A stretch of 64,000 nt of DNA from Caulobacter sp. UNC358MFTsu5.1 (GTDB lineage Bacteria; Pseudomonadota; Alphaproteobacteria; Caulobacterales; Caulobacteraceae), in contig NZ_JONW01000005.1 in assembly GCF_000712075.1 (NCBI RefSeq), positions 129,001 to 193,000 of the forward strand. The letters run 5' to 3'. Positions within the stretch are counted from its first letter, which is position 1. Each line of letters starts with the position of its first letter. The position numbers were made by a program, and so were the translations under genes. Positions 52,494 to 61,102 of this stretch are shown here, in pieces. The notes beneath the pieces are model-generated. The model was not told the origin of the DNA. It saw nothing but the letters and a program-made list of their open reading frames with translations, and made no database searches.

Positions 52494-55400
52494 ATGAGCG
52501 TGCGCTTTGCGTTGTTGTGTCTGAGTTCCACGGCTTTCACCGCCGGTCTGACCGGCGCGGCGTGGGCCGCGCCGCCGGCCGCGGGGCGGGCCGACCAGGT
52601 CGCCGAGATCCGGCTCGAGCCGGGTCCGCTGAACCTGTCCCTGTTCGCCCTGGCCAAGCAGACGGGCGTGCAGATCGTCTTCACCAGCCAGATGGTGGCG
52701 GGTCGCCAGGCCCCGGCGGTCAGCGGCCGGCTGACCGCCGACCAAGCGCTGGAACGCCTGATCGCCGGCAGCGACCTGCAGGTCCAGCGGGCCGCCGACC
52801 GGGTGCTGGTCCTGCGGCCGCGCGGCGGGCTTTTTCCGGCGGCGGCGGTGCGAGGGGCGCAGGACCCGGGCGTCCCTGAGCCGACGGGCGCCGACCTGCC
52901 CGTCACGCCGCCGCAGGCCCTCGCCGAGGACCCGACCCTGCTGTCGGAGATCGTGGTCGGCAGCCATATCCGGGGCGTCAAGGACGGCGCCTCGCCGGTG
53001 ATCGTGCTCAGCCGCGAGGAACTCGACCGCGACGGCCGGGCCAGCGTCGCCGACGCCCTGGCCGCCCTGCCCCAGAACTTCGGCGGCGAGGCCAGCGAGG
53101 ACACCGCCTCGACCGGCGCCGACCCGCTAGCGACCAATTCCAGCTCGGCCAGCGGGGTCAACCTGCGGGGCCTGGGCGCGGACGCCACCCTGGTGCTGGT
53201 CAACGGCCGGCGCCTGGCCGGCACCGGCCTGAAAGGGGATTTCGCGGACGTCTCGTCGATCCCGATGAGCGCGGTGGACCGGGTCGAGATCCTGCTGGAC
53301 GGCGCCTCGGCGCTCTATGGTTCGGACGCGGTCGGCGGGGTGGTCAACATCGTCCTGAAGACCCGCTACGACGGGGCCGAGACCCGCCTGCTGAGCGGCG
53401 GCGCCACGCAAGGCGGGGCGACCCAGGTCGTGTTCGGCCAGACGGTCGGCAAGACCTGGGACAGCGGCCATGCCCTGGTCTCCTACGAGCATTCGGCGCG
53501 CGACCGCCTGCGGGCGATCGACCGGCCCTATGCCGGCCAGGCCGACCTGCGCCCGTATGGCGGGGCCGACCACCGCTGGAGCTACGGCAGCCCCGGCAAC
53601 CTGCTCAAACCCGACGCGAGCGGCGCCCTGATCCCGGCCTACGCCATCCCGGCCGGCCAGGACGGCACGGCCCTGACGCCGTCGAGCTTCCTGCCCGGCG
53701 TGGTCAATCTGGAGAACCAGCAGGCCGGCTACGACCTCCTGCCCCGCCAGCGCCGCGACAGCCTCTATCTCGCGTTCGGCCAGGACCTGGCGCCGGCGAT
53801 CGCGGTGTCGGGCGACGCGCGCCTGGGCCGGCGAAAATTCCACAGCCTCGGCCCGCCGGCCAACACCACGATCTATGTCGACGCCAACAATCCTGGCTAC
53901 GCCACCCCCGACGGCTCGGCGATGGAGACCATCGCCTACTCCTTCCAGAACGAGCTGGGCGGCTCGATCACCGACGGGACGGCCAAAAGCGTGGGCCTGT
54001 CGCTGGGCGGGCAGGCGCGCCTGCCCAAAGGCTGGCGCCTGGAGGCCTACGGCGCCTTCGGCCAGGAACGGTTCGAGGTCCTGACGAGCAACCTTCCGCA
54101 CTACGCGCGGCTGGACGAGGCGGTGGGCGTCGTCCCCAACGACCCGGGCACGGCCTACGATCCGGCCGTCGACGGCTACTTCAACCCGTTCATCGGCCAG
54201 GGCAAGAACGCCCAGAAGGTGCTGGACTTCGTGTCGGCCGGCCAGATCTGGCGCAAGTCCAGGAGTTGGACCCGCTCGGTCAACTTCAAGCTCGACGGGA
54301 CGCTGCTGACCCTGCCCGGCGGGCCGGTCGGCGTGGCGATCGGCGGCCAGGCGCGCAAGGAGGCCCTGCACAGCCGCGGCTCGACCTTCCAGTACACCCT
54401 GGCCTCCTCGGCGGTCAGTCCGCGCGACGCCGAGCGGACGGTCACGGCGGCCTTCGCCGAAATCCGCGCGCCGCTGTTCTCGTCCGCCAACGCCCGGCCG
54501 GGCCTGCGGCGCCTGGAGCTGTCGGCGGCGGTGCGCCGCGAGGACTATGGCGGCGCGGTCCACAGCACCGACCCCAAGATCGGGATCATCTGGTCGCCGG
54601 CGGCCGGCGCGACCCTGAAGGCCAGCTACGGGACGTCGTTCCGGGCCCCGGCCCTGACCGAGCTGACCGATCCGCAGATCATCGCCCCGACCATCCTGCC
54701 CAACGGGCCGGCCCAGGTGATCTCGATGCTGCTCTACGGCGGCAACGCCGATCTCAAGCCCGAGACCGCCACCTCCAAGGCCCTGACCCTGGAGCTGGCC
54801 CCGCCGTCCTGGCGAAGGCTCCAGGCCAGCGCGACGCTGTTCGAGACCGCCTTCGACAACCGCATCGGCCGCCCGGCCAGCGAGAACATCTTCACCGTTC
54901 TGTCGGGCCCGGAGTTCTCGCCGTTCCGCGCCTTCGTCTCGCCGGCCAGCGATCCAGCGGACCTGGCGCGGATCCAGGCGCTGATCGACGCGCCCAATTC
55001 CTACGCCAAGGGGGTCTTCCCGGCCACCTCGTACGGGGCGATCGTCGACACCCGCTACAGCAACACCGGCCAGCTGCGGGTGCGCGGCCTGGACGCCGGC
55101 GTGCGCTACCAGGCCAGCCTCGGCGACGATCCCCTGGCGCTCAGCCTGTCGGGCTCCTGGCTGCTGGACTACCAGCGCAAGGTCACCCCGGCCGCCTCGG
55201 CCGTCGAGCTGGCGGGCACGGCGGGAAACCCGGCCGACCTGCGCCTGCGGGCCAGCGCGTCCTGGACCCACGGGGCGTTCACCACCACCTCGTCGCTCAA
55301 CCGGGTCGGGGACCTCGACGGCGACGGCGGCCGACGGATCCACGCCTGGACCACGCTCGACCTCAACATCCTGTGCGCCCCCAAGGCGTCGGCCTGGCGG

Positions 55401-55544
55401 GGCCTGACCGCCAGCCTCAACGTCCAGAACCTGCTGGACCGCGACCCGCCGTTCTACGACTCGGCGCTGGGCCTGGGCTACGACCCGGCCAACGCCGATC
55501 CGGTCGGGCGCGTCGTGACCCTGCAGCTGAGCAAGACCTGGTAG
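52494..55544 (+). CDS. TonB-dependent receptor with STN signalling domain (lasso-peptide receptor)
   Basis: A 1016-aa outer-membrane receptor. It has a signal peptide (MSVRFALLCLSSTAFTAGLT ... AWA). An STN domain follows (about residues 35-105; LNLSLFALAKQTGVQIVFTS; LTADQALERLIAGSDLQVQR) that contacts FecR. Then come the TonB box/plug (LSEIVVGSHI; VNLRGLGADATLVLVNGRRL; RVEILLDGASALYGSDAVGG) and a barrel ending VVTLQLSKTW with the terminal aromatic. Proteobacterial lasso loci with an isopeptidase typically carry exactly this sigma/FecR/receptor module, which is thought to import the lasso peptide. ATG 52494 follows GGGGGA. Confidence 0.92.
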   Translation: MSVRFALLCLSSTAFTAGLTGAAWAAPPAAGRADQVAEIRLEPGPLNLSLFALAKQTGVQIVFTSQMVAGRQAPAVSGRLTADQALERLIAGSDLQVQRAADRVLVLRPRGGLFPAAAVRGAQDPGVPEPTGADLPVTPPQALAEDPTLLSEIVVGSHIRGVKDGASPVIVLSREELDRDGRASVADALAALPQNFGGEASEDTASTGADPLATNSSSASGVNLRGLGADATLVLVNGRRLAGTGLKGDFADVSSIPMSAVDRVEILLDGASALYGSDAVGGVVNIVLKTRYDGAETRLLSGGATQGGATQVVFGQTVGKTWDSGHALVSYEHSARDRLRAIDRPYAGQADLRPYGGADHRWSYGSPGNLLKPDASGALIPAYAIPAGQDGTALTPSSFLPGVVNLENQQAGYDLLPRQRRDSLYLAFGQDLAPAIAVSGDARLGRRKFHSLGPPANTTIYVDANNPGYATPDGSAMETIAYSFQNELGGSITDGTAKSVGLSLGGQARLPKGWRLEAYGAFGQERFEVLTSNLPHYARLDEAVGVVPNDPGTAYDPAVDGYFNPFIGQGKNAQKVLDFVSAGQIWRKSRSWTRSVNFKLDGTLLTLPGGPVGVAIGGQARKEALHSRGSTFQYTLASSAVSPRDAERTVTAAFAEIRAPLFSSANARPGLRRLELSAAVRREDYGGAVHSTDPKIGIIWSPAAGATLKASYGTSFRAPALTELTDPQIIAPTILPNGPAQVISMLLYGGNADLKPETATSKALTLELAPPSWRRLQASATLFETAFDNRIGRPASENIFTVLSGPEFSPFRAFVSPASDPADLARIQALIDAPNSYAKGVFPATSYGAIVDTRYSNTGQLRVRGLDAGVRYQASLGDDPLALSLSGSWLLDYQRKVTPAASAVELAGTAGNPADLRLRASASWTHGAFTTTSSLNRVGDLDGDGGRRIHAWTTLDLNILCAPKASAWRGLTASLNVQNLLDRDPPFYDSALGLGYDPANADPVGRVVTLQLSKTW

Positions 55545-55560
55545 CCGCCCCCTAAGACCT

Positions 55561-55581
55561 GGGCGGCGCGCCGCGCCGCCC
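55561..55581 (+). terminator. GC-rich hairpin between receptor and isopeptidase genes
   Basis: GGGCGGCGCG / CGCGCCGCCC, nearly perfectly palindromic over 21 nt, 16 bp after the receptor stop and 27 bp before the isopeptidase ATG, followed by TTCCCTCCC. It may be a partial terminator or RNA-stability element setting the receptor/isopeptidase ratio. Confidence 0.45.
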
Positions 55582-55608
55582 TTCCCTCCCTTGAAGACGG
55601 AGTTTCCC

Positions 55609-58185
55609 ATGCGACGGCTCGCGCCGCGTCTGCTCGCCTGCGCCTGGCTGCTCGCCGGCGCGGCGCACGCCGATCCCCTCGCCGACCCCACGCTTGCGCC
55701 CTCCCCGTCCGGCCGTCTCCATCCGTTCGGCCTGGACGACCTCCTGGCCCACGAGAGCCTGGGCGAGGTGACGTTCTCGCCGTCCCGGCGCTGGCTGGTG
55801 ACCCAGTCGACCGGCCCTTACGGGTCGATCCGCGACTGGTCGCTGCTGGCCTGGGCCGAGATGACGATCAGCCGGCTGGACGTCGTCGACCTGAAGACAG
55901 GCGGCCCGCCCCGCCGGCTGTTCGCCGACGCCGCCGACCACGGCTACCTGCCTGGGCCCTATTCGCCGTCGGGCGACAGGATGGCCGTGACGCGGGTGCG
56001 CGGCCACGACCGGGAGCTGGGGGTCGTGGACCTGGCGACCGGCAAGGCGATCTGGACGGGCCTGACCCCGGCGCACAACTACTTCGGGGCGACGCTGCAA
56101 TGGCGCTCCGAACGCGAACTGATCGCGGTGACCCAGAACCCGGACGCGCCCAGCGTCACCCCGATCTACGAATGGCAGGTCCAGGCCCGCCTCCTGACGG
56201 CCTGGACGGACGCGGCGGCCGGGCGTCTGAGCGTCACCCCGGTCGGCAGCGGCAAGTATCTGGGCCGCCACGCCCCGCCGACCTTGCGGCAGCTGGTCTC
56301 GATCGACACGGCGACCGGCCGGGCCAGGCGGCTGCTTGACGCCGACGTGCGGGACCTTGCCCTGTCATCGGACGGGGCCAGGGTCGCGATCCTGTCGGCC
56401 GAGGAGGACGTGCGGCCCGACCCGACGCAGGTCGCGCGCACCAACATCCCCTCGCGCCGCCAGCGGCTGGCGATCCTCGACCTGGCCACCGGCCAGATCT
56501 GGCGTCCCTGTCCCGATCGCGACGTCGCCACGGGCCTCATGGCCTGGTCGCCCAGCGCCAAGGGGCTGCTGATCTCCGCCAAGGCCGACGGGCAGCCCTG
56601 GGAGCAGTCGGTCTATTGGCGCATCGATCCTGGTCCCCGTCGGGCCGCACCGCTGGCCCTTGGCCCCTACAAGCCGGCCCCGGACGGCGACCCCAACAAC
56701 CTGGGCGCGGCGCGCGGTCAGTGGTTGGGCGAGGATCCGCTGGTGCTGGCGCGGCCGGCCGAGGCCGCGCCCGACGCGCCCCGGACCTGGATCCGCCTGT
56801 CGCGCCAAGGCCCCATAGCTTTGGGCGGAGATGTCGCCCCGGGGGCCGACCAGCTGCTGGCCGTGGGCGCCGACCATGTGGTCCTGGGCGACGGCCGGCG
56901 CCTGTGGCGGGCCAGCGCCACCGGCCGGGTCCGCCCCCTGGCCGACAACCTCCGCCCCGCCCCGCGGCCCGCGCCCGCGCAAGGCCAGCGACCGGCCGCT
57001 CCGCCGCCCGCCCCCGCCGACCTCATCCTGGCGCGCGGCGCGGCCGCCGCCGCCCCGACCACGCTGCTGGTCCTGGCCGGCGGCGTCGCCGAGCGGGTCC
57101 TGATCGCCGCGCCGGCCGGCGAGACCGTCCTGGCCGCGCAGGCCCGCCCGGCCGCCCTGGCCAGCCGGACGCGCGACGCGCAGGGCGTGGAACGCGTCTG
57201 GCTGCGCCAGGCCGGCCGCGCCCCGATCCCGGTCCTGACCCTCAACGCCCGTCAGGCCGACGTGGCGTTCGCCCGACCGCGCGCGGTGCGCACCACCGGC
57301 TCGGACGGCAAGGTCCTGACCCACTGGCTCTACCTGCCGCCGACCCTGTCCCCGGGGGCGCGCGCGCCCCTGGTGGTCGTGCCCTATCCGGGCCGCGCCT
57401 TCCCATCCGACCCGGCGCGGCTGCGGCCGCCGGGAGAGGAATACTTTCCCAGCGTCCAGATCCTGGCGGCCGCCGGCTATGCGGTGCTGACGCCCAGCCT
57501 GCCGATCGACGAGACCCGCGAGCCGATGGAGGGAACGGCGGAACGGATCCTGGCCGTGGTCGACGCGGCAGCGGCGGCCGGCGAGCCGATCGACCTGGAT
57601 CGACTGGCGCTGTGGGGCCAGAGCTATGGCGGCTATGCGGTGCTGGCCGCGGCGACCCAGAGCCCGCGGTTCAAGGCCGTGGTTGCCTCGGCGGCCTCGC
57701 CGGACCTGTTCGGCGCCTACGGCGCCCACGGCCTGACCTCGAACCTGGCGCCCGACGCCGGCTCGGCCATCCTGGGCGCCATGGGCTGGCTGGAGAGCGG
57801 CCAGGCGCGCATGGGCGTCCCGCCCTGGCGCGACCCGCAGCGCTATGTCCGCAACAGCCCGCTGCTGGCGGCCGACAAGATCACCGCGCCCATCCTCCTG
57901 ATCAGCGGCGATCTCGACGGCGATCCGAACGGGCCGCGCGCCATGTTCGACGCCCTCTATCGCCTGGACCGGGACGCGATCCTGCTCGACTACCACGGCG
58001 AGGCCCACGTGCCGGCGATCCCCGCCAATCTTCGCGACCTCTACGCCCGGGTGCTCGCCTTCCTGGCCGATCAGCTGCCCCCGACCGCCGCTCCCCCGGG
58101 CGGCGGCGCGGCGGCCGCCGGGCCGGCCGGCGAGGCGACGTCCCCGGCGTCGGGCGGGTCCGCGGCGGCTCCCCCCGCCGCCTGA
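55609..58185 (+). CDS. Lasso-peptide isopeptidase (prolyl-oligopeptidase fold)
   Basis: An 858-aa protein: signal peptide (MRRLAPRLLACAWLLAGAAH), a beta-propeller (about 40-530) and an alpha/beta-hydrolase domain. The predicted triad is Ser672 in GQSYGG, Asp768 in SGDLDGD and His800 in YHGEAHVP. AtxE-type enzymes hydrolyse the ring isopeptide bond, linearising the imported lasso peptide. The ATG at 55609 has ACGGAG 7 bp upstream. The last about 38 codons, rich in Ala/Pro/Gly (PPGGGAAAAGPAGEATSP), overlap antisense with the cyclase gene and are probably not structural. Inference from context and fold; no substrate evidence. Confidence 0.9.
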   Translation: MRRLAPRLLACAWLLAGAAHADPLADPTLAPSPSGRLHPFGLDDLLAHESLGEVTFSPSRRWLVTQSTGPYGSIRDWSLLAWAEMTISRLDVVDLKTGGPPRRLFADAADHGYLPGPYSPSGDRMAVTRVRGHDRELGVVDLATGKAIWTGLTPAHNYFGATLQWRSERELIAVTQNPDAPSVTPIYEWQVQARLLTAWTDAAAGRLSVTPVGSGKYLGRHAPPTLRQLVSIDTATGRARRLLDADVRDLALSSDGARVAILSAEEDVRPDPTQVARTNIPSRRQRLAILDLATGQIWRPCPDRDVATGLMAWSPSAKGLLISAKADGQPWEQSVYWRIDPGPRRAAPLALGPYKPAPDGDPNNLGAARGQWLGEDPLVLARPAEAAPDAPRTWIRLSRQGPIALGGDVAPGADQLLAVGADHVVLGDGRRLWRASATGRVRPLADNLRPAPRPAPAQGQRPAAPPPAPADLILARGAAAAAPTTLLVLAGGVAERVLIAAPAGETVLAAQARPAALASRTRDAQGVERVWLRQAGRAPIPVLTLNARQADVAFARPRAVRTTGSDGKVLTHWLYLPPTLSPGARAPLVVVPYPGRAFPSDPARLRPPGEEYFPSVQILAAAGYAVLTPSLPIDETREPMEGTAERILAVVDAAAAAGEPIDLDRLALWGQSYGGYAVLAAATQSPRFKAVVASAASPDLFGAYGAHGLTSNLAPDAGSAILGAMGWLESGQARMGVPPWRDPQRYVRNSPLLAADKITAPILLISGDLDGDPNGPRAMFDALYRLDRDAILLDYHGEAHVPAIPANLRDLYARVLAFLADQLPPTAAPPGGGAAAAGPAGEATSPASGGSAAAPPAA

Positions 58186-59975
58186 CCCGGAGCCTGGCCG
58201 GGGTCAGGCGCCCCTGCCCCGGCCAGGCGATCCTCCCAGGTGCGCGCCCAGGCCTCGACGAACACCACCCGCATGATCTCGCCGATCAGGTCGCGCCAGA
58301 TCATCACGTGGGGATCGAGCAGCGGCGCGAGCCGCTCGCGATCGATCAGGCCCCGCGCGGCCAGGCGCCCTTCCATCAGGAAGGGGGCCAGGACGTCGAG
58401 ACTGCCGGCCACGCTGCGGGCGAAGAAGGCGGTCACGTCGCCCTTGCCGCGACGCTCCAGGATCGCGGCGGGCAGCCGCCCGGCGAAGGCGCGGCGGGCC
58501 AGCGGCCTGTCCAGCGCCCCCACCGCCAGGGCGAGCGTCGGGGTGGCCAGGCACAGCTCCACCACCGGCTGGGCCAGCAGCGGATGGACAAGGTCGGCGA
58601 CCCGGCCGCGCCGGCTGTCGCCGATCAGCGCCTGGGTGTTGACCAGGGCCTGGACCTGCACGCGCTTGGCGCCGGTGACGCCGCGCACGGCCTTCTGCCA
58701 GGGATGACGACGACGCCGGTCCTGGGGCCGCGCCAGAAAGCTGGGCCCCACGAGCCCGGGCGGGTCGGCCGCCGCCCGGCTCAGCGCCAGCGCCGCAAGA
58801 CGCCACACCGACATCCGCATCCGCCGGGCCAGCAAGGACAAGGTCTCGCGCCGCCGGCGCGCGCCCCGCGGCCCAAACAGCGCCTCGCGGGCGACGGCGA
58901 CGTCGGGCATCTGGTAGAAGACCGCGTCGCCGCCGTGGCCGGTGAACAGGGCGTCCGCGCCCAGGGCCTTCAGGCGATCGGCCAGCTCCTGGTCATGGTC
59001 GGGATCCTGGGCGTTGAACGGCGGGCGCGGGCCGCCGGCGCAGGCCAGCAGCTTTTCCAGATCGTAGTGCAGGTCGCCCCGGGCCACCGCGGTCAGCGGC
59101 AGGCCATGCTGGTCGGCGACGCCCTGCGCGTATTGGCGCTCGTCGCCCTCCGGCTCGGGCCAATAGTGGTGGCTCAGCGCCACGACGGGCGCGCCGGCCT
59201 CCAGGAGGGCGCAGGCGACGATGGCGGAATCCAGCCCGCCGGAGGCCTCGGCCAGGATCGCCTCGCGTCCCTGGGCCAGGGCCTTGGTGACGCCGTCGAT
59301 GCAGGCCTCCAGCGCCGCGGGGGCCGTCGCGGTCCGGGCGTGGCGCGCCCGGCGCGCATGGACGGCGGGCGCCCACAGGCGCAGCATCTCCTCGCCTTGC
59401 GGTCCAAACCGCAACGTCCCGGCCGCCACCGCCTGGACCCCGGTCAGGCAGACCTCGTCGCTGGAGAGCGCGATGTCGCCGAGCAAGGCCTCGACCCGCG
59501 CCCAATCGATGGCCAGACCCTCCGGCGCATGGGGACCCGTCGCCGGGATCTGGCTGGCGACCAGGGTCACCTCGTCGCGCGTCCAGGTCACCGCCTCCAG
59601 CCCGCCCATCGGATCGCGCAGGATGGCCGGCGGCTCGCGGCGCGGCGTGAACAGCGCGACATAGGCCCCCCATCCGCAGCGGGTCAGGACCAGGCCGGCG
59701 TCGCGCGGTTCCAGACCCTTGAGCAACGAAAGGTCGAAGGCGGCCGGCGCGCCGGCAAGGGTCGCCTCGGTGTCGAACACCTTGCCGATCAGCACGCCGT
59801 GGCCGTCGGGCAAGGCGGTGACGGCGGGCGGGTGGTCGCCGCGCACGCAGACCAGCTGACGGAACGCCTCGTGGGCGATGCGCCACCCACCGTCGCCCAG
59901 GATGGCCTCGCGCATGCGCTCGGCCGCCACGCCCGGCATGCCCGGCGGCCAGGTCAAGGCCAGATAGTCGCTCAT
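58071..59975 (-). CDS. Lasso cyclase (McjC-like, asparagine-synthetase fold)
   Basis: A 634-aa ATP-dependent ligase that adenylates the Glu9 side chain of the precursor core and closes the ring on the core N-terminus. It has an N-terminal glutaminase-like region lacking the nucleophilic Cys, then the PP-loop SGGLDS (245-250), ALSHHYWPEPEGDERQYAQG, and FTGHGGDAVFYQMPDVAVAR. It is slightly long: the final about 40 residues (GQAPGQAAGGAAADPPDAGD onward) are low-complexity and encoded opposite the isopeptidase tail. The ATG immediately follows the protease stop (TAGATG). Confidence 0.93.
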   Translation of the reverse strand: MSDYLALTWPPGMPGVAAERMREAILGDGGWRIAHEAFRQLVCVRGDHPPAVTALPDGHGVLIGKVFDTEATLAGAPAAFDLSLLKGLEPRDAGLVLTRCGWGAYVALFTPRREPPAILRDPMGGLEAVTWTRDEVTLVASQIPATGPHAPEGLAIDWARVEALLGDIALSSDEVCLTGVQAVAAGTLRFGPQGEEMLRLWAPAVHARRARHARTATAPAALEACIDGVTKALAQGREAILAEASGGLDSAIVACALLEAGAPVVALSHHYWPEPEGDERQYAQGVADQHGLPLTAVARGDLHYDLEKLLACAGGPRPPFNAQDPDHDQELADRLKALGADALFTGHGGDAVFYQMPDVAVAREALFGPRGARRRRETLSLLARRMRMSVWRLAALALSRAAADPPGLVGPSFLARPQDRRRRHPWQKAVRGVTGAKRVQVQALVNTQALIGDSRRGRVADLVHPLLAQPVVELCLATPTLALAVGALDRPLARRAFAGRLPAAILERRGKGDVTAFFARSVAGSLDVLAPFLMEGRLAARGLIDRERLAPLLDPHVMIWRDLIGEIMRVVFVEAWARTWEDRLAGAGAPDPGQAPGQAAGGAAADPPDAGDVASPAGPAAAAPPPGGAAVGGS

Positions 59976-60662
59976 CTAGACCACCAGGATCGGCCGGTAG
60001 GGCATGACCCGCGCGGCGGTGTCGTCGAGCACCACGTCGCCGGCCTGCAGCCAGCAATGGGCCGAGAACGGCCAGGTCCGCACGCCGATCACCCACCAGG
60101 CGTCATGGCCGCAAAGCCGCAGGTACCGCAGGGCCATGTAGCTGCGCGCCAGGCACGCCCCGTCGAACGGCGCCCAGACCCGCAAGGCCGCGAACCGGGC
60201 CGCCTCGGCCAGCAGCGCCGGGCTCGGGGCCGGGACCAAGGGCGCCGGGTCGGTCCGACGCGCCGCCGCCCAGGCCAGGAGTTCGCCGAACGATCGCGAA
60301 CGCAGGTGGCGGCGGGCGGTCCAGGCCGCCCGCAGCAGTCGCAGGAGCGTCTCGGCGTCGACCTTGGCCGGCGCGGCGGCCTCGACCTCGCGCCGCGCAG
60401 GCGCCAGGGCCGGCGCCGGACGCGGCGGTCCCCGGTCGATCAGGCCGGCCTCGACAAGGCTCTGGCGGATCGCCTCGTCGGTGATGTCGACCGCGCCCCC
60501 GGAACCGACCTCGACGCACGATGCCGCATCGACCAGGCAGAAATAGGCGTCGGCCTCGACGTCCAGCAGCACCAGGTCCTGGTCGATCGCCACGCCGTGG
60601 ACCCGCGGCGACAACCGCCAGTCCACGGCCGCCGCCGCCCCCGCGCCGACGCGATCCCTCAC
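59976..60662 (-). CDS. Lasso leader peptidase with fused RRE (McjB-like)
   Basis: A 228-aa protein. Residues about 15-80 form the PqqD-like RiPP recognition element (VHGVAIDQDLVLLDVEADAY, then FCLVDAASCVEV) that binds the leader. The C-terminal transglutaminase-like cysteine protease has Cys170 in FDGACLARSYMALRYLR, His202 in FSAHCWLQ and Asp213/214 in VVLDD. It removes the leader after the conserved Thr at -2. A proline/alanine linker (RGPPRPAPALAPARRE) joins the two. Start is GTG at 60662, overlapping the second precursor's stop as GTGA, so they are coupled. Confidence 0.92.
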   Translation of the reverse strand: MRDRVGAGAAAAVDWRLSPRVHGVAIDQDLVLLDVEADAYFCLVDAASCVEVGSGGAVDITDEAIRQSLVEAGLIDRGPPRPAPALAPARREVEAAAPAKVDAETLLRLLRAAWTARRHLRSRSFGELLAWAAARRTDPAPLVPAPSPALLAEAARFAALRVWAPFDGACLARSYMALRYLRLCGHDAWWVIGVRTWPFSAHCWLQAGDVVLDDTAARVMPYRPILVV

Positions 60663-60787
60663 GGCAGGTCGTAGGTCAGCAGGATGTTGTGCGGCTCGCG
60701 GTACATCAGCCCCATGACCGATCGGGTCAGGCGACGGGCCGAGCCGAGGCGCAGCAGCGCCGGGGGACGGGCTTGGAACTTGGACAT
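60659..60787 (-). CDS. Lasso-peptide precursor A2
   Basis: A 42-aa precursor. The leader ends LLRLGSARRLTR, with the conserved Thr at -2 from the core. Predicted core: ring SVMGLMYRE (Ser1 linked to Glu9) and tail PHNILLTYDLP, 20 residues. Ser1-type lasso peptides with 9-residue rings are known from caulonodins. Tyr17 or Leu/His in the tail could act as steric plug. The leader shares LLRLGSA and the LT before the cleavage site with A1, while the cores differ. It is coupled to the peptidase gene. The ATG has only a weak ribosome site. Confidence 0.88.
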   Translation of the reverse strand: MSKFQARPPALLRLGSARRLTRSVMGLMYREPHNILLTYDLP

Positions 60788-60846
60788 GGCGGTTCTTTCG
60801 TTGGGGCCTGACGAGGCGAAGGCGCGGGTGGGCAGGACAGGACGGC

Positions 60847-60876
60847 GGTCCGACGCCGGCGAACCGGCGCCGGACC
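60847..60876 (-). other. Strong RNA hairpin (13-bp stem, UUCG loop) between A1 and A2
   Basis: On the - strand GGTCCGGCGCCGG-TTCG-CCGGCGTCGGACC, with one G-U pair. It lies 29 bp after the A1 stop and 59 bp before the A2 ATG. No T run follows, so mRNA stabilisation or partial attenuation is more likely than full termination. Confidence 0.65.
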
Positions 60877-60883
60877 GGGTGTC

Positions 60884-60899
60884 GGCGCCTTTCGGCGCC
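60884..60899 (-). other. Small RNA hairpin with GAAA tetraloop after A1
   Basis: GGCGCC-GAAA-GGCGCC on the - strand, 6 bp after the A1 stop. The GNRA loop closes a 6-bp GC stem; with the next hairpin it forms a double structure protecting the A1 3' end. Confidence 0.55.
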
Positions 60900-60905
60900 C
60901 GGCCT

Positions 60906-61022
60906 TCAGAGCGGGAAGACCTTCAGCGCGGCGTTGTTGGCCTCGCTGACCGTGCCGTCGCGGATCGACAGGGTCAGGGTCTTGGCCGAACCGAGGCGCA
61001 GCAGGGTGATCTTGCGGGACAT
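60906..61022 (-). CDS. Lasso-peptide precursor A1
   Basis: A 38-aa precursor beginning MSRKITLLRLGSAKTLTL, with Thr at -2. Predicted core: ring SIRDGTVSE (Ser1 linked to Glu9) and tail ANNAALKVFPL, 20 residues; Lys16 or Phe18 are possible plugs. AGGAGGG sits directly upstream of the ATG, by far the best ribosome site in the operon, suggesting it is the major product. It is 68 bp after gntR. The Asp at core position 4 is too close for ring closure, leaving Glu9 as the only 7-9 acceptor. Confidence 0.9.
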   Translation of the reverse strand: MSRKITLLRLGSAKTLTLSIRDGTVSEANNAALKVFPL

Positions 61023-61085
61023 GGGATCCCTCCTTGGGCTTGAAACCGCCAATCGCGGCCCCTCAAGCCAGCGCCCCGGGCCTTT

Positions 61086-61102
61086 GATATTCAAACGATA
61101 TC
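61086..61102. promoter_or_regulatory. AT-rich inverted repeat GATAT-N7-ATATC at the end of gntR
   Basis: Spans the gntR stop codon, 64-80 bp before the A1 ATG, in the only AT-rich patch of this operon. The local TATCGATCGGATATCG also contains repeats. A possible operator or promoter of the precursor genes, perhaps bound by the GntR protein. Confidence 0.4.

Noticed and set aside
56616..60674. 1352-codon + strand frame across the isopeptidase and lasso B/C genes
   Set aside because: Arginine/proline/glycine-rich shadow spanning genes on both strands; looks like a giant gene only because stops are rare at this GC content.
60847..60899. Reading the double hairpin as a riboswitch or CRISPR-like repeat
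   Set aside because: Only two simple stem-loops, not repeated, no conserved aptamer layout; better explained as an intercistronic stability or attenuation structure.
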